Assembly (NCBI RefSeq): GCF_002775205.1
Contig: NC_036447.1
Span: 3,088,501 to 3,152,500 of the forward strand
Source of the DNA: Xiphophorus maculatus
Taxonomy: Eukaryota; Chordata; Actinopteri; Cyprinodontiformes; Poeciliidae
Length of the DNA: 64,000 bases
Direction: 5' to 3'
The notes beneath the pieces are model-generated. The model saw only the letters and a program-made list of their open reading frames with translations. It searched no databases and was not told the DNA's origin. Shown here piece by piece: positions 1 to 12,400 of this stretch (within the stretch, counting starts at the first letter, position 1; every line of letters starts with the position of its first letter). The position numbers and the translations under genes were made by a program.

Positions 1-19
1 GCAAATCTTTCAGCGTCAA

Positions 20-312
20 GCAATTTTATTCGATTACAATTTTTAGGGTCACAATTTGATTCAGAAACGATTTTTAAATGCAGAAACCAATAGAGTGTTA
101 ACGAATAAAACATTTATTTAAAACAATTCTAGAAGGTTCCATACTGGAGAATCAAATTCCATCAGTTTATCTTAAAAGAAAAGTATGTTTAAGAATAAAT
201 GTCTGTAACTTAAATGACCGATATACATAGTTCCCACAAGTCTGAACCGGAAGTGATCTGTGCCATTGATTTGCAATTTTTTATAGAATAAATTTTTTTT
301 CTGCACCTCTAC
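20..312 (+). mobile_element. Dispersed repeat of GATTCAGAAACGATTTT type, copy 1
   Basis: Shares in order 'gattcagaaac', 'cagaaacc', 'catcagttta' and a 'ttctgcacctc' end with the copy at 44709-45138. Probably a hAT-like non-autonomous element. It overlaps the left edge and abuts a spag5 exon. Confidence 0.5.
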
Positions 313-334
313 TCATTTTGACTGGTTTGTTTAC

Positions 335-3300
335 CTGATCCGGGTAGGTTTGGTTCAGAGCCGCTAGCAGCTCCTCCTGAGATCCGACACATTTCTCCAG
401 AGCTGAGACTTCAGAGGCGCAGTGTGTCCTCAGCTGATCCATCGCACTGAAAGCCTGCAAACAGACACACATGTTGTAAAAGTACAACACCATAAATCGT
501 TTAACCACATGATATATTAAAACAACCTCAATAATTTCCATTTGCATGATCTTTTTTCCTACCAATAACTGGATGATAAAAGTCTTCACTCTCTTGGTTT
601 AACTAAATCTTTTTTTGAAAGATAATTTTGTTTACAGAGACTAAGTATTCATTTTATTTTATTTATTTTTGGATATTTAAAATGTTTTCCAATTCCAGTG
701 CTAAATGTTCACTATAATTTAAGTTATATTGATCTTTGAAAATGTGTTCTTACAATATTATTATTATTATTATTATTATATGCGATTACTATTATACTAT
801 TTTAAAATAGCCTCAAAACAATAATATATCATTTATCGCAATAACTTCTGGGACAATTTATTGTCTAGAAAAATTTGTTATCATGACAGGCCTACAGTTA
901 ACAGTACAAAGGTAGAAAATAACTAAATTTTCTGCAGGTGCAAAAGTCTTGAGTTGTTCCTTGTTTGTTTATTGAAGCACTGACTTAATCAGTTAGGTGA
1001 ATTATCCCTGATTTTTCTTTTTATTTCCATGTACATACCCGTTCTTATTTCAATTTATTTATCCGATTTATTTTATAATTAGGTCATATTTAAAATTACC
1101 TCTAGTTTCACACTGTGTTATAAACTTTATATTACTAATTGTAATATATTTTAAAGGTTTGGATGGGAGTAGCTTGTCAAAATAGAAACAATTTTGCCTT
1201 TAGAAGAGGCCAGTTGCTAAAAGTAATAAATCAATTAACTGCATGCATTTTTTGGATTAATTAATTAATAATTGGACAGAAAAAATTGCTTAATAAGAGC
1301 CTTTTATTGTAGAAAGCCAAAACCTCTACCACTTTAAGAGTTTTTTTTCATGTTAAATGCAAAATATATACTTTTGTACAGTTTTGACATAATTGCTGCT
1401 CTGTGTGTGGTGTTCTTTGAGAAAATGGCCTTTTCTTGAGTCTGTATAGTTTCGTTATTGATAAATTACAATTAATACTTTAGTTCTAATTAATATGAGA
1501 TATTGATCTTGTATTTTCCTTACTGCCTCCTTGGCCGTGAAGGCTTCTTCCATCCGAGCCTCCATGCTGTTCCTCTGCTGAAGAACTTCTTTCACTTTCT
1601 CCAGGATTCTCCTCTGAGTTTCCTTTGATTTCTCGAACAGGGACTTCATGAGCTCGTACTGCAGAGCAGCACAACAAAGTTGGATTAATTATTACACATA
1701 TTCAATCAGCTGAAAGATATAAATTTACATACGTGGGACGCCAGGTTCTGATGGTCCTCCCTGATGGTTTCGCCCATTTTCTTCATGTTGGACAGAGCTA
1801 CATCTGTGTCGCTGCTCAAAGAAGACTGCAGAGAAAGTCAAACAGGTTTAAAAACATTTTTATCTCTAAACACAGATCGGGATTCAAACACTTTTCAATA
1901 AAATTCAAGCACTTTTCAAGGTAGGACTTCAAACTTTTCCAGCAACACACTTTGAGATAAAAACAATGCAAATAACCTTAAAAAAACTGTTTTAATTCAC
2001 TATCATGTCATTTATTACTATTATTAATAGTGTCTTGTGATGTTTTCTACATCGAGGAGAAGGAAAACTAAAACATTACATCCTTTTATGATTATGAGCC
2101 ACTTTTATGAAGACAAAACACTAATCTAACAAAAAGAATCTGCAATTTTAATAAAGTTTTTTTTAGGTATGAAATATAAGTAAATATTTATTTAGATTAC
2201 ACAGATCAATAAGTTATTGAGCCATTAGGAATAATAAATATTCAAAAATAAAATAAAAAATGTTTTGTAATTTTTTATTTAGAAAACAGAAATAATTTTG
2301 GTAACTCTAACTAACCTAAAATAAGAAAAGTTCAGTTTGATTTAACTTCGTAAGTCATAAAAAATGCTTGTCTTTTAATTAGGTGTATGAGAATATCTGA
2401 CTTTAACTATAAGTAATGTTTTCCAAATTTAAGCTTTCAATCAAGCATTAGATTGCATTTTACTACAAAACTGAGCAGTTTGAATATCAAGCACTTTCAA
2501 GGACTTTATACAGAAAACAAGCTCTTTCCAAACCTTGAAAAAACCTCACTTTTGTAAGATGTTTGTGTTTTTATGCATTTTTCACTTTCTGTATTGATGT
2601 TCCTTTTATGTACATATATATGGTCATTGTCTTTTTGAAGCCTTTGTTTTTATTGTTGTACTACTGCCTTGCTGATTAATAAAGACTATTAAATTATCTT
2701 ATTTTACTGAATTTCAAACATTTTCAAGGATTTCAAGCACCCGTACGAACACTGACAGCAGTTTAAATGTTGAGGTGATATCTGTGGTTTGTCTCACCAT
2801 GGCAGCTCTCATCTCCTGCATAGCCTGGACGAGATTCTGCAGGGAATTTCCATCAAGCTCCAGCTCAGTTATCCGGCTCAGAGCCTCCATGTAGAGATCT
2901 CTGTACATCGCGGTCTGAACAAGGAATGAAAATATTAAAGTTTATCAGAAAAAAATCTAAACAAGCTAATGAGTGATGCAAATTAATGGTTTATTTGATT
3001 AAAATGAGTTCCAATTGATTAACTTATAAAGTCCACTTAGATCTTCTTTCAGTGTTGCAGTTTAGCCACCATCCAGCAGAGGGTGCTGCTGGTCATCCTG
3101 AAGTGGAGCCAGTTGATACAAAAACAAAGATGGCAGTGCTATACCAGAGCCGTAAATGGTCCAAACTGAGTTTGATGTATACAGCACCACATTAGGGCCA
3201 TTGTAGATTAAAAATAGAATAAAAGGAGGGATAGATTTGCCAGAAAAATCTAAAAAAATTTGAGATTGATCTCAGAAGTCTTCTAGAAAGAAAGTGGACA

Positions 3301-6300
3301 TTTTTGAGCTCGAAAAGTCAAAAACTTTCAACTTTTGAAATTCAATTTCCAAAATTCGAAAAATTTTCATATGTACGAGCTCAGAAAATTTGCAAATTTT
3401 TTCTAAGAAATGTAAAATGAATCTCTAAATTTCTGAGTTTTTCTTCTTGCAAATTTTTGACTTCACACACAAACATTTTCATATTTTTCCCCCAAAACAA
3501 TTTCTAAAATTAATCTCAAAATTTCTGAGTTTTATCTTGCAAATTTCTGACTTTTCAACCTCAAAAATTTCCAAGTTTTTTCTACATTCCTGAGATTAAT
3601 CTCAAAATTTCCAAGATTTTAGGTAAAACTTTATTCAATTTTTTTCCTATCTGCACATATGAGGGTCAGGTGTGAGACGCACACATAAACATATATCTAG
3701 TGTTATATGTTTTGAAATATAATCACCCGACAAGCTCCTTAAGTTACACAATGCCTTTTTTTGTTCTTTTAAATCCAGCATATTAAGAAAAATTTTGCCA
3801 TTGTTATAGAAAGACAGTCAGCCCTCTTCATGGAAGAGAAAACTCAGCTTTTTAAGAAAATGGCTGCTTATCAATTAGTTGTTAGTTAATCGATAAGCTC
3901 AATCACTCGTCAATGGATAACTTGCATCCCTACTTATTATCCCTTCAGTGTTTTTACCTGACTGAGCTCAGTGTGGTCCGTCTGAACCAGCTTCTCTCTC
4001 AGGTCCGAAGGAGCCGGGCCCAAAGAGGGGCGGCGGTGCGCCCTGGCTGCAGCCAGCTGCTGGACCAGCGCCTCCACCATGATCATGCTGGACGTCAGCC
4101 TCTGCTCCAGCTCCGGCCGCGGGAGGCTCTCCAGGCTGCCTGGAGGTAAACTGAAACCACACCGGAGAACTTTACATCCATCCATCCATCCATCTAGCGA
4201 TGGCATAAAATTCATATCACAACATACATTCTGATGGGTGGCGGTAACGATATGTATTGCAATATGATTTGTTTAAATCTTACAACAGAAACAAAACAAA
4301 AAAACTGATTTTTTGCAGTTTTTGCAGATGTAAATTGTATGCAATGTTTGTAATTGTTTTGTTTACGTTTTCTGAACCTGCCTGTTAAACGACCTCTGCC
4401 TTACGTTCCCTGTCTTTCTGTTTCCCTCTTGCTCTGTTTGGACACCAGCTGATTACGTCATCAACAAGCATTACTGTGGTGGCCAGTAGGCTGCAGATCT
4501 CTATCTTAGGCCAAATTTCTGTCGTTTTCCTACAGCTATCCATCAATCTACTCACCCATTAGTTATCCATCCATCATGGGCATTAATCTGTAACTTTTGG
4601 AGAATCTTTTTTTTTTCTGAAGACTAGATTGATTATAAACACAGTTACGTTTAAGGATAAGAATCAATTGAACAGGTTTAAATTCACCGTTTCTAAATAT
4701 GAAAAGAAGTTTGAAAGAAAGAAGAAAAGAAACTTCAAAAGAAAGAAAGGTCGACAGAAGAAACAAATGAAGGAAAGACAGAAGAACGTTTGAAAAAAGT
4801 TGGAAAGAAAAAGACATCACTCACTTCCAGATGAGTGGTTCGGTCGCTGTGCAGGAATCGGTCACAGAGAATTCCCTCTTTTTCACAAATATTCCCGACG
4901 TGTTCAGACTGTGGTCCACCATCTTCAGTGGACTGGTGCCCACACAGACGCTGTGGCACTCTGCAGGATCCGCTCTGTCTGAGGGGGCCATGAAGGCAGC
5001 AGGGGGAGTGGAGCTCATTTTTCCACATGCCATCATGAGGAACTCGGCCATCTGCCGAAGCTGCTGCTGAAACTGGCCATCAGGAATCAGCGGCGCCGTT
5101 TCCGTCTGCGCTTTCTTCCCAGAAACCTCCTGTGGCTTTGAACTTACAACCGTGGAGTTAAGCAGAGGGTGGGGCATTGGGCTTTCAAGCTGCTCTGCTA
5201 ACAACCCCATGGAGTCAACATTAACAGGAGCCAAAAGGCTTTTCTCATCCTCCAGAGCAGAATCGTCAGGTAGAAACATGTCCTGACCCGATACCAATGA
5301 GCGCTTCAGCGCGGACAGAGACGCTCTCTTCATGATGGGGCTGAGAAACTGCAGGGCGGAGGCAACTGATGGACACTCTGACAGGACTTTTAAGATAGCA
5401 GGAGATGCAGGAGTAGCTTTTTCTGCAGAGTTACAGAGACCCAAAGAACCCAGAGCGCTGTCCTTTGCCTCGGAGTGGGATCTGGAATCCAGCTGCTGCT
5501 GCTGTGGTAGAGTTTCTGCCGAAGCGTCAAGGTGGCTGCAGTCAGACGCAACTAATGATGCGTTAGTCTCAGGTGGTAGATTAGCATCAAACACGACTTC
5601 TCCATTCTTCAGACGGTCGTTCGTTTGTTCTTTGTTGTAATTCTCTTTAGGCGAAGTCAACATCTTCTCGGACACCTGGGATTCACCTGATTTCCAATCA
5701 AAGTTCTCATCCTGCCCATTAGGTAGCACCAAGTTTATTTCAGCGCTGCACGGTTGTAGGTCTGGAATAGTGTTCACCTCCTCTGGTGAAAGCGAGGATT
5801 TGTATTTTACATTGCAGTAGGGATGATCTAAGTGATCTTTACCGTTTTCCAGGTCATAATCACTGGCTAACACACTCAGATCCATGCTAAGGTTGCAGCC
5901 AGAACAGGTGTGAGAAAGAGGAATAGTCTCATCTGCAACATCAGCGTCCGCTGGGATTTCTACCTCGCCACCGCTGCAGTTCAGCAGCTTCAGAGTTGGA
6001 TCATCGGGGTTTTCTGATCTCTGCGCTGGAAGCAGCAGGGTGCAGTCGGCTGAGTTTGTGCCGTCGTCTTGTGCTGGACCCCAGTGGTCATCCAGGGGCA
6101 GAGGAACCGTCTCCTCCTTTAATCCAGTGGAGTCTGAAACTTTAACATCAGCTCCATCACAGGCGAACGACTTCCATGCTAAATATTTTTCCTCAGCGGC
6201 TTCACAGGCGATTGGAGAATCCGGCTGTTCGACACTGCAGTTGCAATATGGATGCTCCACATGCTCACCGCAGGGTTGCTCCATCCTGCTGGGTGAAGCG

Positions 6301-7304
6301 ACTGAATCTTCCGCTTCGGCGGTAAGAGTAAAAGTAGTCACATGTTTAGGCAAAATCAAACTCTGTCCTCCACCATCTGAAGAGTCAGAAATCTCAACTT
6401 CACCTCTGGAACAAATAAAGGTTTTGAATGTGACATCTTCAAGTCCACACACAGACTGGGTAGTATCCATGGAAACGGGAACGGTCACAGTGCCCAACTG
6501 GGTCTGTGTGTCACAGAGATGAATGTCAGCCTGTGGAAGAGATTTAGCAATGAGTAATAATAGAGCCGTTTGCAAAAATTACATTGTTAAAAATAACATA
6601 AATAATTTGAGCTCTGTGGCCTGTTATGGGAAAAAATGGGGGTCCATTTTTCAAAGTAGTATTTCCACCATGCTATTCGTTTGTCTATAAATGAAGACGA
6701 AATATGTAATTAGCAGGCTAAATATTAGAAAGCTAAATATTTAGCTTGCCAATTAAGTAGTTAGTTTGAAACTCAGTATTTAGCTTGCTAATTACATGAA
6801 TCTAAATTTAGTGGCAAATTTAATATTTAACTTGCTAACTGAATATTTACTTTAAAGCTAAATCTTTAAGCTGAAGATAAATATTTAGCTTGCTAATTAA
6901 ATATTTAGTGTGTTACTTACATTTATAAATATAAATAACAGAGAAATTATGATTTTGAAAAATGAACTCCATTTTCTATCTTATAATCTAGGAATTTTGG
7001 GCTGTGTAACTTTCCAAACATCACCCCACAAATCAAAAAAACCTAAAAGTCAATATTTTTGAAAGTTTGTATAAACTCACCATGCCAGCTTTCACTGTGT
7101 CACCGCTGAATTGTGGCTTTGACCTGATCCTCGATGAAGGAGTCTCATTTTCCAGGCTTCTCAGAGGAGTACGCTCGCCTCTTCTACTGGAAGACTACCA
7201 TCAACAAATGTTTAGTGGATCATCATCAGATACCAAACTCAGCAATAATCTCGCACTGTGCGCAGAAGAAGACTTACCCAGTCTTCTATGCTGGACTGTG
7301 ACAT
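335..7304 (-). CDS. spag5: spag5-like (astrin), 5' part of gene, cut by the left window edge
   Basis: Mitotic spindle and kinetochore protein; in mammals astrin binds kinastrin and helps chromosome alignment and timely separase activation. Coding exons read on the minus strand: 7278-7304, 7081-7194, 4825-6530, 3958-4150, 2798-2914, 1733-1825, 1524-1658, 335-454. All have canonical sites and matching phases and give the first 835 residues. The start is the ATG at 7304 (MSQSSIEDW). I see an RTPLR motif near residue 17, as at the human N-terminus. A long acidic, poorly conserved exon follows. Then comes the conserved entry to the coiled coil (LExxLxSSxxxxExLxxQL, then a VQTD block), and helical exons resembling human SPAG5 (EEAFTAKEA, then SALEKCVGSQEELLAALNQ). 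Human SPAG5 is about 1190 residues, so roughly the last third should lie to the left of base 1. Family assignment rests on remembered motif agreement and is good, not certain. Confidence 0.78.
524..895 (+). mobile_element. GACAGGCCTA-ended repeat, copy 1
   Basis: A 370-bp stretch that matches 59949-60301 block by block: 'caataatttccatttgca', 'aactggatgataaaa', 'ttccaattccag', 'tttatcgcaa', 'ttgtta...gacaggccta'. A (TTA)n run lies inside. It is a common teleost non-autonomous DNA element. Confidence 0.75.
3192..3640. mobile_element. TTAGGGCCATT element with 'gagattaatctca' array, copy 1
   Basis: TTAGGGCCATT followed by degenerate tandem units of TTTTGAGATTAATCTCA, TTCTGAG and TTTTTCTAG. Same text at 53055-53665, and a fragment at 21296-21415. 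In spag5 intron 4. Confidence 0.65.
5811..6434 (-). repeat. spag5: Threefold internal protein repeat inside the large spag5 exon
   Basis: Residues about 80-145, 164-225 and 226-287 of the predicted SPAG5 share a pattern: K-T/S/L-F/L-x-C-x-G-x-E/D-V-E/K-I/V, then a stretch with E-T-I/V-P-L or a related hydrophobic core. Two copies end with H-P-Y-C-N. The units are about 60-70 residues long and diverged at DNA level. I do not recall this repeat from mammalian SPAG5. Confidence 0.6.
6695..6930. repeat. AAATATTTAGCTTGCTAATT minisatellite, copy 1
   Basis: Degenerate tandem units around AAATATTTAGCTTGCTAATT in spag5 intron 2. Confidence 0.7.
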
Positions 7305-8512
7305 CCTCTCACAAAGATCAATCCGGAGTTCGCATAAACAACCTCTTCAGTTGCAAATTTAAAACAATAATAATCTATTTTTACATCCCCAATCAATTCT
7401 CAATCACGTAATACACCAAAGAATTCCATTGCAGCTGCAATACTGCTTAATGCTTCTCTGTTTAGTCGTGGTTCACTCCTACAACAAGCCATTTAACAGC
7501 TGCTGCCATTACCCCAGTTCTTTCTTTTCACGGTAAAAGTGTATTTTCGTTTACAGTGTAAATACTCCCATGAAGGCCAGTGCTTCTGTGATTTTTGTGT
7601 CCAAGTCCTCTTAAAACTCAACTGAGCCAGGTTCTGCTCAACATTAATTCCTTCTAAAAGGGAGATTTCATTTCCCACTACCGACATATGCTTTTTCACC
7701 ATAAAGACAAGTAAATTCAGCTCAGTTTATTTTATTTTTAATAGTACAAACTCACAAAATATGACATGGTTATTTATAAAGGAAAAATCAATTCAGTCAC
7801 ATCATATCCAATTTTTTCTAATTATCAAATGTTATCTGAAATAGCATTAGACCAAATGTAATTATCTGAATTAAAATGTTTTACATTTAGGAGTGAATAG
7901 AAGAGTAAATCTAAGACTTCGATTTACTGTGCAGATTTGTTTTCTCATAATCCATTACTTTTATATGCGCTTATCTGAATGTTTATTAATTAAGTCACTA
8001 TTTACTTATTTTTAGTCTGTTGCTGGCTTAGTGCTCATATTAAATATTAGTATTTAATGTTTTAATAAACAACACCGGCCTCTGATACTATTATATGTTT
8101 ATGTTTTACCATATTTACTGTGTTTATTTACATTGTTTAGCAGGCGTAGGTTTGTTCATTATTTACACAGAAATCTTGAAATCTTAAACCTAACCCTAAG
8201 CTAGCTTCTGATGTCAATGATCAGGCAGATGATCAGAACCTGTTAAACACTTACTAAATGCTATAACACGTATTCATAGTGTGATATCTTTAGATTATTG
8301 ATGTGTTTAGAACAATAATAGAGTATAACGCAGATAAAGACGTTCAGAGAGCATTAAAACACGTCTGTTATGGAAAACTTACGTTAGCTGAAGTTGGTTT
8401 TCTTGTAACGGAGTCCGTTAACGAACAACCAATTATACTACAAGGAATATTTAACTGCAATTATTTAAAACCCGAGCGATATATAGTCTTAAAATACTTT
8501 ACCTTCCAGACT

Positions 8513-8660
8513 TAAACAGCCAATTTGAACCAAGATTTCAAATCTGATGAATAAAGCTGCTCTACCCGAACTGACATCAACCGCGTTACGTTCAAAACAG
8601 AGCGATTCAAAAACACAAACTCGGCGCTGATTGGTCGCTTCTCTTCTTCTGACCCACAAA
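8513..8660 (-). promoter_or_regulatory. spag5: Probable spag5 5' non-coding exon and core promoter
   Basis: On the minus strand a good donor (GGAAG|GTAAAG) ends a possible non-coding exon at 8513. An inverted CCAAT box (ATTGG, about 8629-8633) and locally CG-richer sequence lie just upstream. This would splice to the coding exon at 7304. The acceptor and transcription start are not fixed by the sequence. Confidence 0.4.
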
Positions 8661-9479
8661 CCCTGCTTTTATGTAATGCCGCCACCCAGAGGAAGGAAAT
8701 GCAACTACAACAGGGAGCTGTTAAATTTTTTTTTCTAAAACATTTTTTTTACCCGAATAATGTTTACTTTTAATGTTCCGGATTGAGTCATACTGACCTA
8801 TTTTTTATATACGGATACATTCAATGAATTAGCGTTTTACTGTTTACTTCAGTAACAATTCATTAACTGAAACACACTGTATGGATTAATTACAAACAAA
8901 TGGAAATTTTCAAGAAAATATTAATCTGAATTATGACCTCATGTTTCCAGGTAATTACAATACAACATTCAATGTTGTAATATTACATCAGACAAATAAA
9001 AAATAATTTTAATGCAGAAATATTGATTTAATGAAAAGTATATTCATACCTGCATAAAGGCGTTTAAGTCTGACATTACAAAATAAATTTCTTGCTCTTG
9101 TAAAAATATTACAGCTAATGAGCAGAGTAGTGGCGATAGCAATATGGATGGTCTTTTGTACTAATATAAATACTGACTATAATAGTATTTTTTTTTCTAC
9201 TCAAGATACACGTTGGACGTGTGTGTGTGTGTGAGTATTCTTTTGCAATAAAGTATTATTTTTATATATTTTTATCTTCACTTTGATTGCCAATAAATGT
9301 GTTCTATATGTTGTGCATTTGAACACAACCATTTGTAAAGATAATACATTTTTACAAATAAAAACATCTTTCAAGCCATTTATTATTCATCTAACATGAG
9401 AAAAAAATAAAATAAAATTAATCATTTTGTCTTCACATAGACACTGCAGTGAGGAGAATTTAACAGGCAGTTTATTGTT

Positions 9480-12400
9480 TTACTGACACGGATCTTCAGG
9501 TCCAGGTGGTCCCACAGGTCGGACCTCCAGAACCTCAGCGAACCCCTGTCCAAACCAGCAGGTGATGTCCGCCGTGTCCAGAGAGAAGAAGAAGAGTCTG
9601 TCTCTGCATCGGGTTCTCCTGTAAACTGACCTGGGGTCTGCTGACAGCACAGCCCTGATGGCGGCGCCGGCCTCCTCCGGACTGCGCAGAAACCTAAACC
9701 TGGGTCTGTCGCACTCAGACGGTTCTGTTAAGAGAGACATGGTTTTAAAACAGGGGGTCCAAACTGCAGCCTTTGGGCCATTTGTGTCCCTTAGACTGAT
9801 ATTTTGTGGCACTCAACTGCAGTTCAAAAATTATACAAATTTGTTTATTACACGTTTTTTAAATCATGGTAAAATTATTGCTAATATGCTTTTCTTGCAA
9901 TGGAAAATGTAAAGCATAACTCAAAGTATTTGTCTTTTTATAACCAGGTTCTAATAGTAAGTAGAACCGTGTTTATCGAGGGACTTTTACTGAAAATCCA
10001 CCTTTGCTGCATCCAAATTAGCTTTAATTAACTGATTAAAATTGGCTAAATACAGCAAGCGTTTTGAAAGAAAATGACCTGAATCTCTTTCTTACAACTA
10101 AGAATAAATTTGTTCGAATGAGCCTGAAGAAGCATGAAAAAATAGAAGCCTTTCTTTTAATACAGCAAAATCCTTTTTACATTTTGAATCTATCATAAAT
10201 AACATCTCTAATTAAAAAATTTGACAACTTTCTTTGCTAGATTTAATTTAGTTTTTTATTTTATCTTTTGCTTGTGAATACTTTTTACTTGACAATTTTG
10301 GCCCATGTAACAAAAAGTTTGGAGATTTCTGTTTTTAAACAAATTAGAAACAACAGCGCCCTCTTGTGGAGGACATCAACTTTTACCAGTTGTCTTACTA
10401 GATGAATGTGCAGGAAGGAACGCCTCCAGTTGTTTCTGAGCGTCAGGGGTGAAGCGCACATCCAGACTGGAAACCGGAGGCTCTCTGATCCAGTCGGCGA
10501 TGGTTGTACTGGAATCACTGCCATAACTGGGGCGGTCCACAATTTCTGCTGCTGGTTCGGCTTTTCCACAGTCTAACACTTTGTTTTTGTCCTCACAGTC
10601 AGGTGGTGTCAGATCTGCTTCGTTTACATAAGACTCCACTTCTTTCAGCAAACTAACAGCTTCTTTGGGTAGAAAAAACTGAGTCTGTGGCGGCGTTAAA
10701 CAAACACCTGTTTCCGATTTCTGTCTCAGGTGAAGAATCTCATCTGTTTTGTCTTCTAGATGAAAGCTTGAGATGTTCACCTCCTTCTCTTCAGACACAG
10801 TCTGTAGATCTGGGTTTGATTCCAGCCGCGTCCTCGTGTTGAGAGAGTCGTATTCTGGGATGTACGGTTTAATGTCCAGGACGGGAGTGCCGGCAATCAT
10901 ATCAATATCTGAGAGATGCAGCGTGTCACCTAGAAAACAAATAAAATATTTTAGGATTTCCTCAAAACGCCGCACACTCCACGAACTATAAACCCATTGC
11001 ATGTTATTGTTTACATGCGGAAATTTCACATACAACGCTAGAAGGCAAAAAGTCGATTCTTTTACATGCCATCCATAACTGCGCTGCCACGACAGAAAAA
11101 CAAAACTGGTCAAAGTGAAACCTTGACCAGGACAAAGTCAAGCTAGCAAACTGACTTATTACTTCCCTTTCTCTCTCTCTCCATTTTTTTTTCATTTAAA
11201 GCTTTTTCCTGACCTGTATTTTTAGTATTAAAGGTCAACTAGATTCAGTATCTAAAAATACTGAATCTAGTTGATCTATTGATGACAATCTGTAGCAAAG
11301 CAGTGTGTCCCTTTTTCTTTTATACATCATGTGTACATTAATTATTTAGTGCATTATGTTGACAACATAACAGCTAAAACTACTGCTAGTCATTGCCAGC
11401 GAACAGCTTTTTGCCCTCCAGCAGGGAGCAGAGGGGTGGGATTTTTCACTCCCAGTTAAGTCCCACTGCAACATGTCTACATCCATCTGATGCAAAATGG
11501 CTTCATACCTTGAATTTTATCCAGCTTGGCCAGTGTCAGTCCAAGGGAGTTTGGTCGGTGTGGACTTCGTGTCGAGTAAACTCCGACTCTCTGACCGTTC
11601 AGCCTGGGGGGTTTCACTTTGGCTTTGTAACTCTGATGTCCGTTTTTATGGAAAAGGAAAATAATCCTGTAAAGATTGAATGTTATCAACAGAGATACAG
11701 AATGAAGCATCCACTTCCAAGTTTCAAAAATAGTAGAAAAAGTAGCAAAAACATAATAAGTTACTGATATTAGCAGCCAGTTAATGGTATGTTGTGTTCC
11801 AAGAGAAAAAAGAAACACTTAACAGAATGTACCAGATTAAATAGTCCCACCACAACAAAATTTAAGACCTGTGATTAAGACATTTAAGGGCAAAGTTGTT
11901 GTTTTGTTTTTTTCAATAAACTTAAAACAATTTAAGGCCTTAATTTTATATACATGAATTTAAGGCTTTTTAAAGGTTGTGCAGACATCCTAATTTGGAC
12001 TTCATCTGCGATAATGTTTATTTTCATTCAGTTTATTGAGGAGAACAAAGAAACTGAGCTGAAAAGCCCATCATGTCACTAGTTTTAGTATCGAGTGTCT
12101 GGACCAACCCTGGGGCAGATGGAGAACCTTATAGCGTTTTCCTCCTACTGATGCTAATTTTGCATCTCAAACTAACAACAACTTTGAATTTTCCTGAATA
12201 AACTATGATACGAATCTCCTAGAATCAGTTTCATTCATTTATTTCCAAAGCACAACAACAAAAGAATAAGAGGTCAAGCATTCGGCCTTGGGGGACTCCA
12301 TAAGAAAATGTCAATCACTTTGAACCTATATTGGATATTTAGATTTAATTTTGTTAGAATTAGCAGTTCTTTCCTGTAGTTTATGAAATAAAAAAATAAA

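Noticed and set aside
6040..6522. 160-residue plus-strand ORF opposite the large spag5 exon
   Set aside because: Shadow of the long minus-strand exon. No family resemblance.
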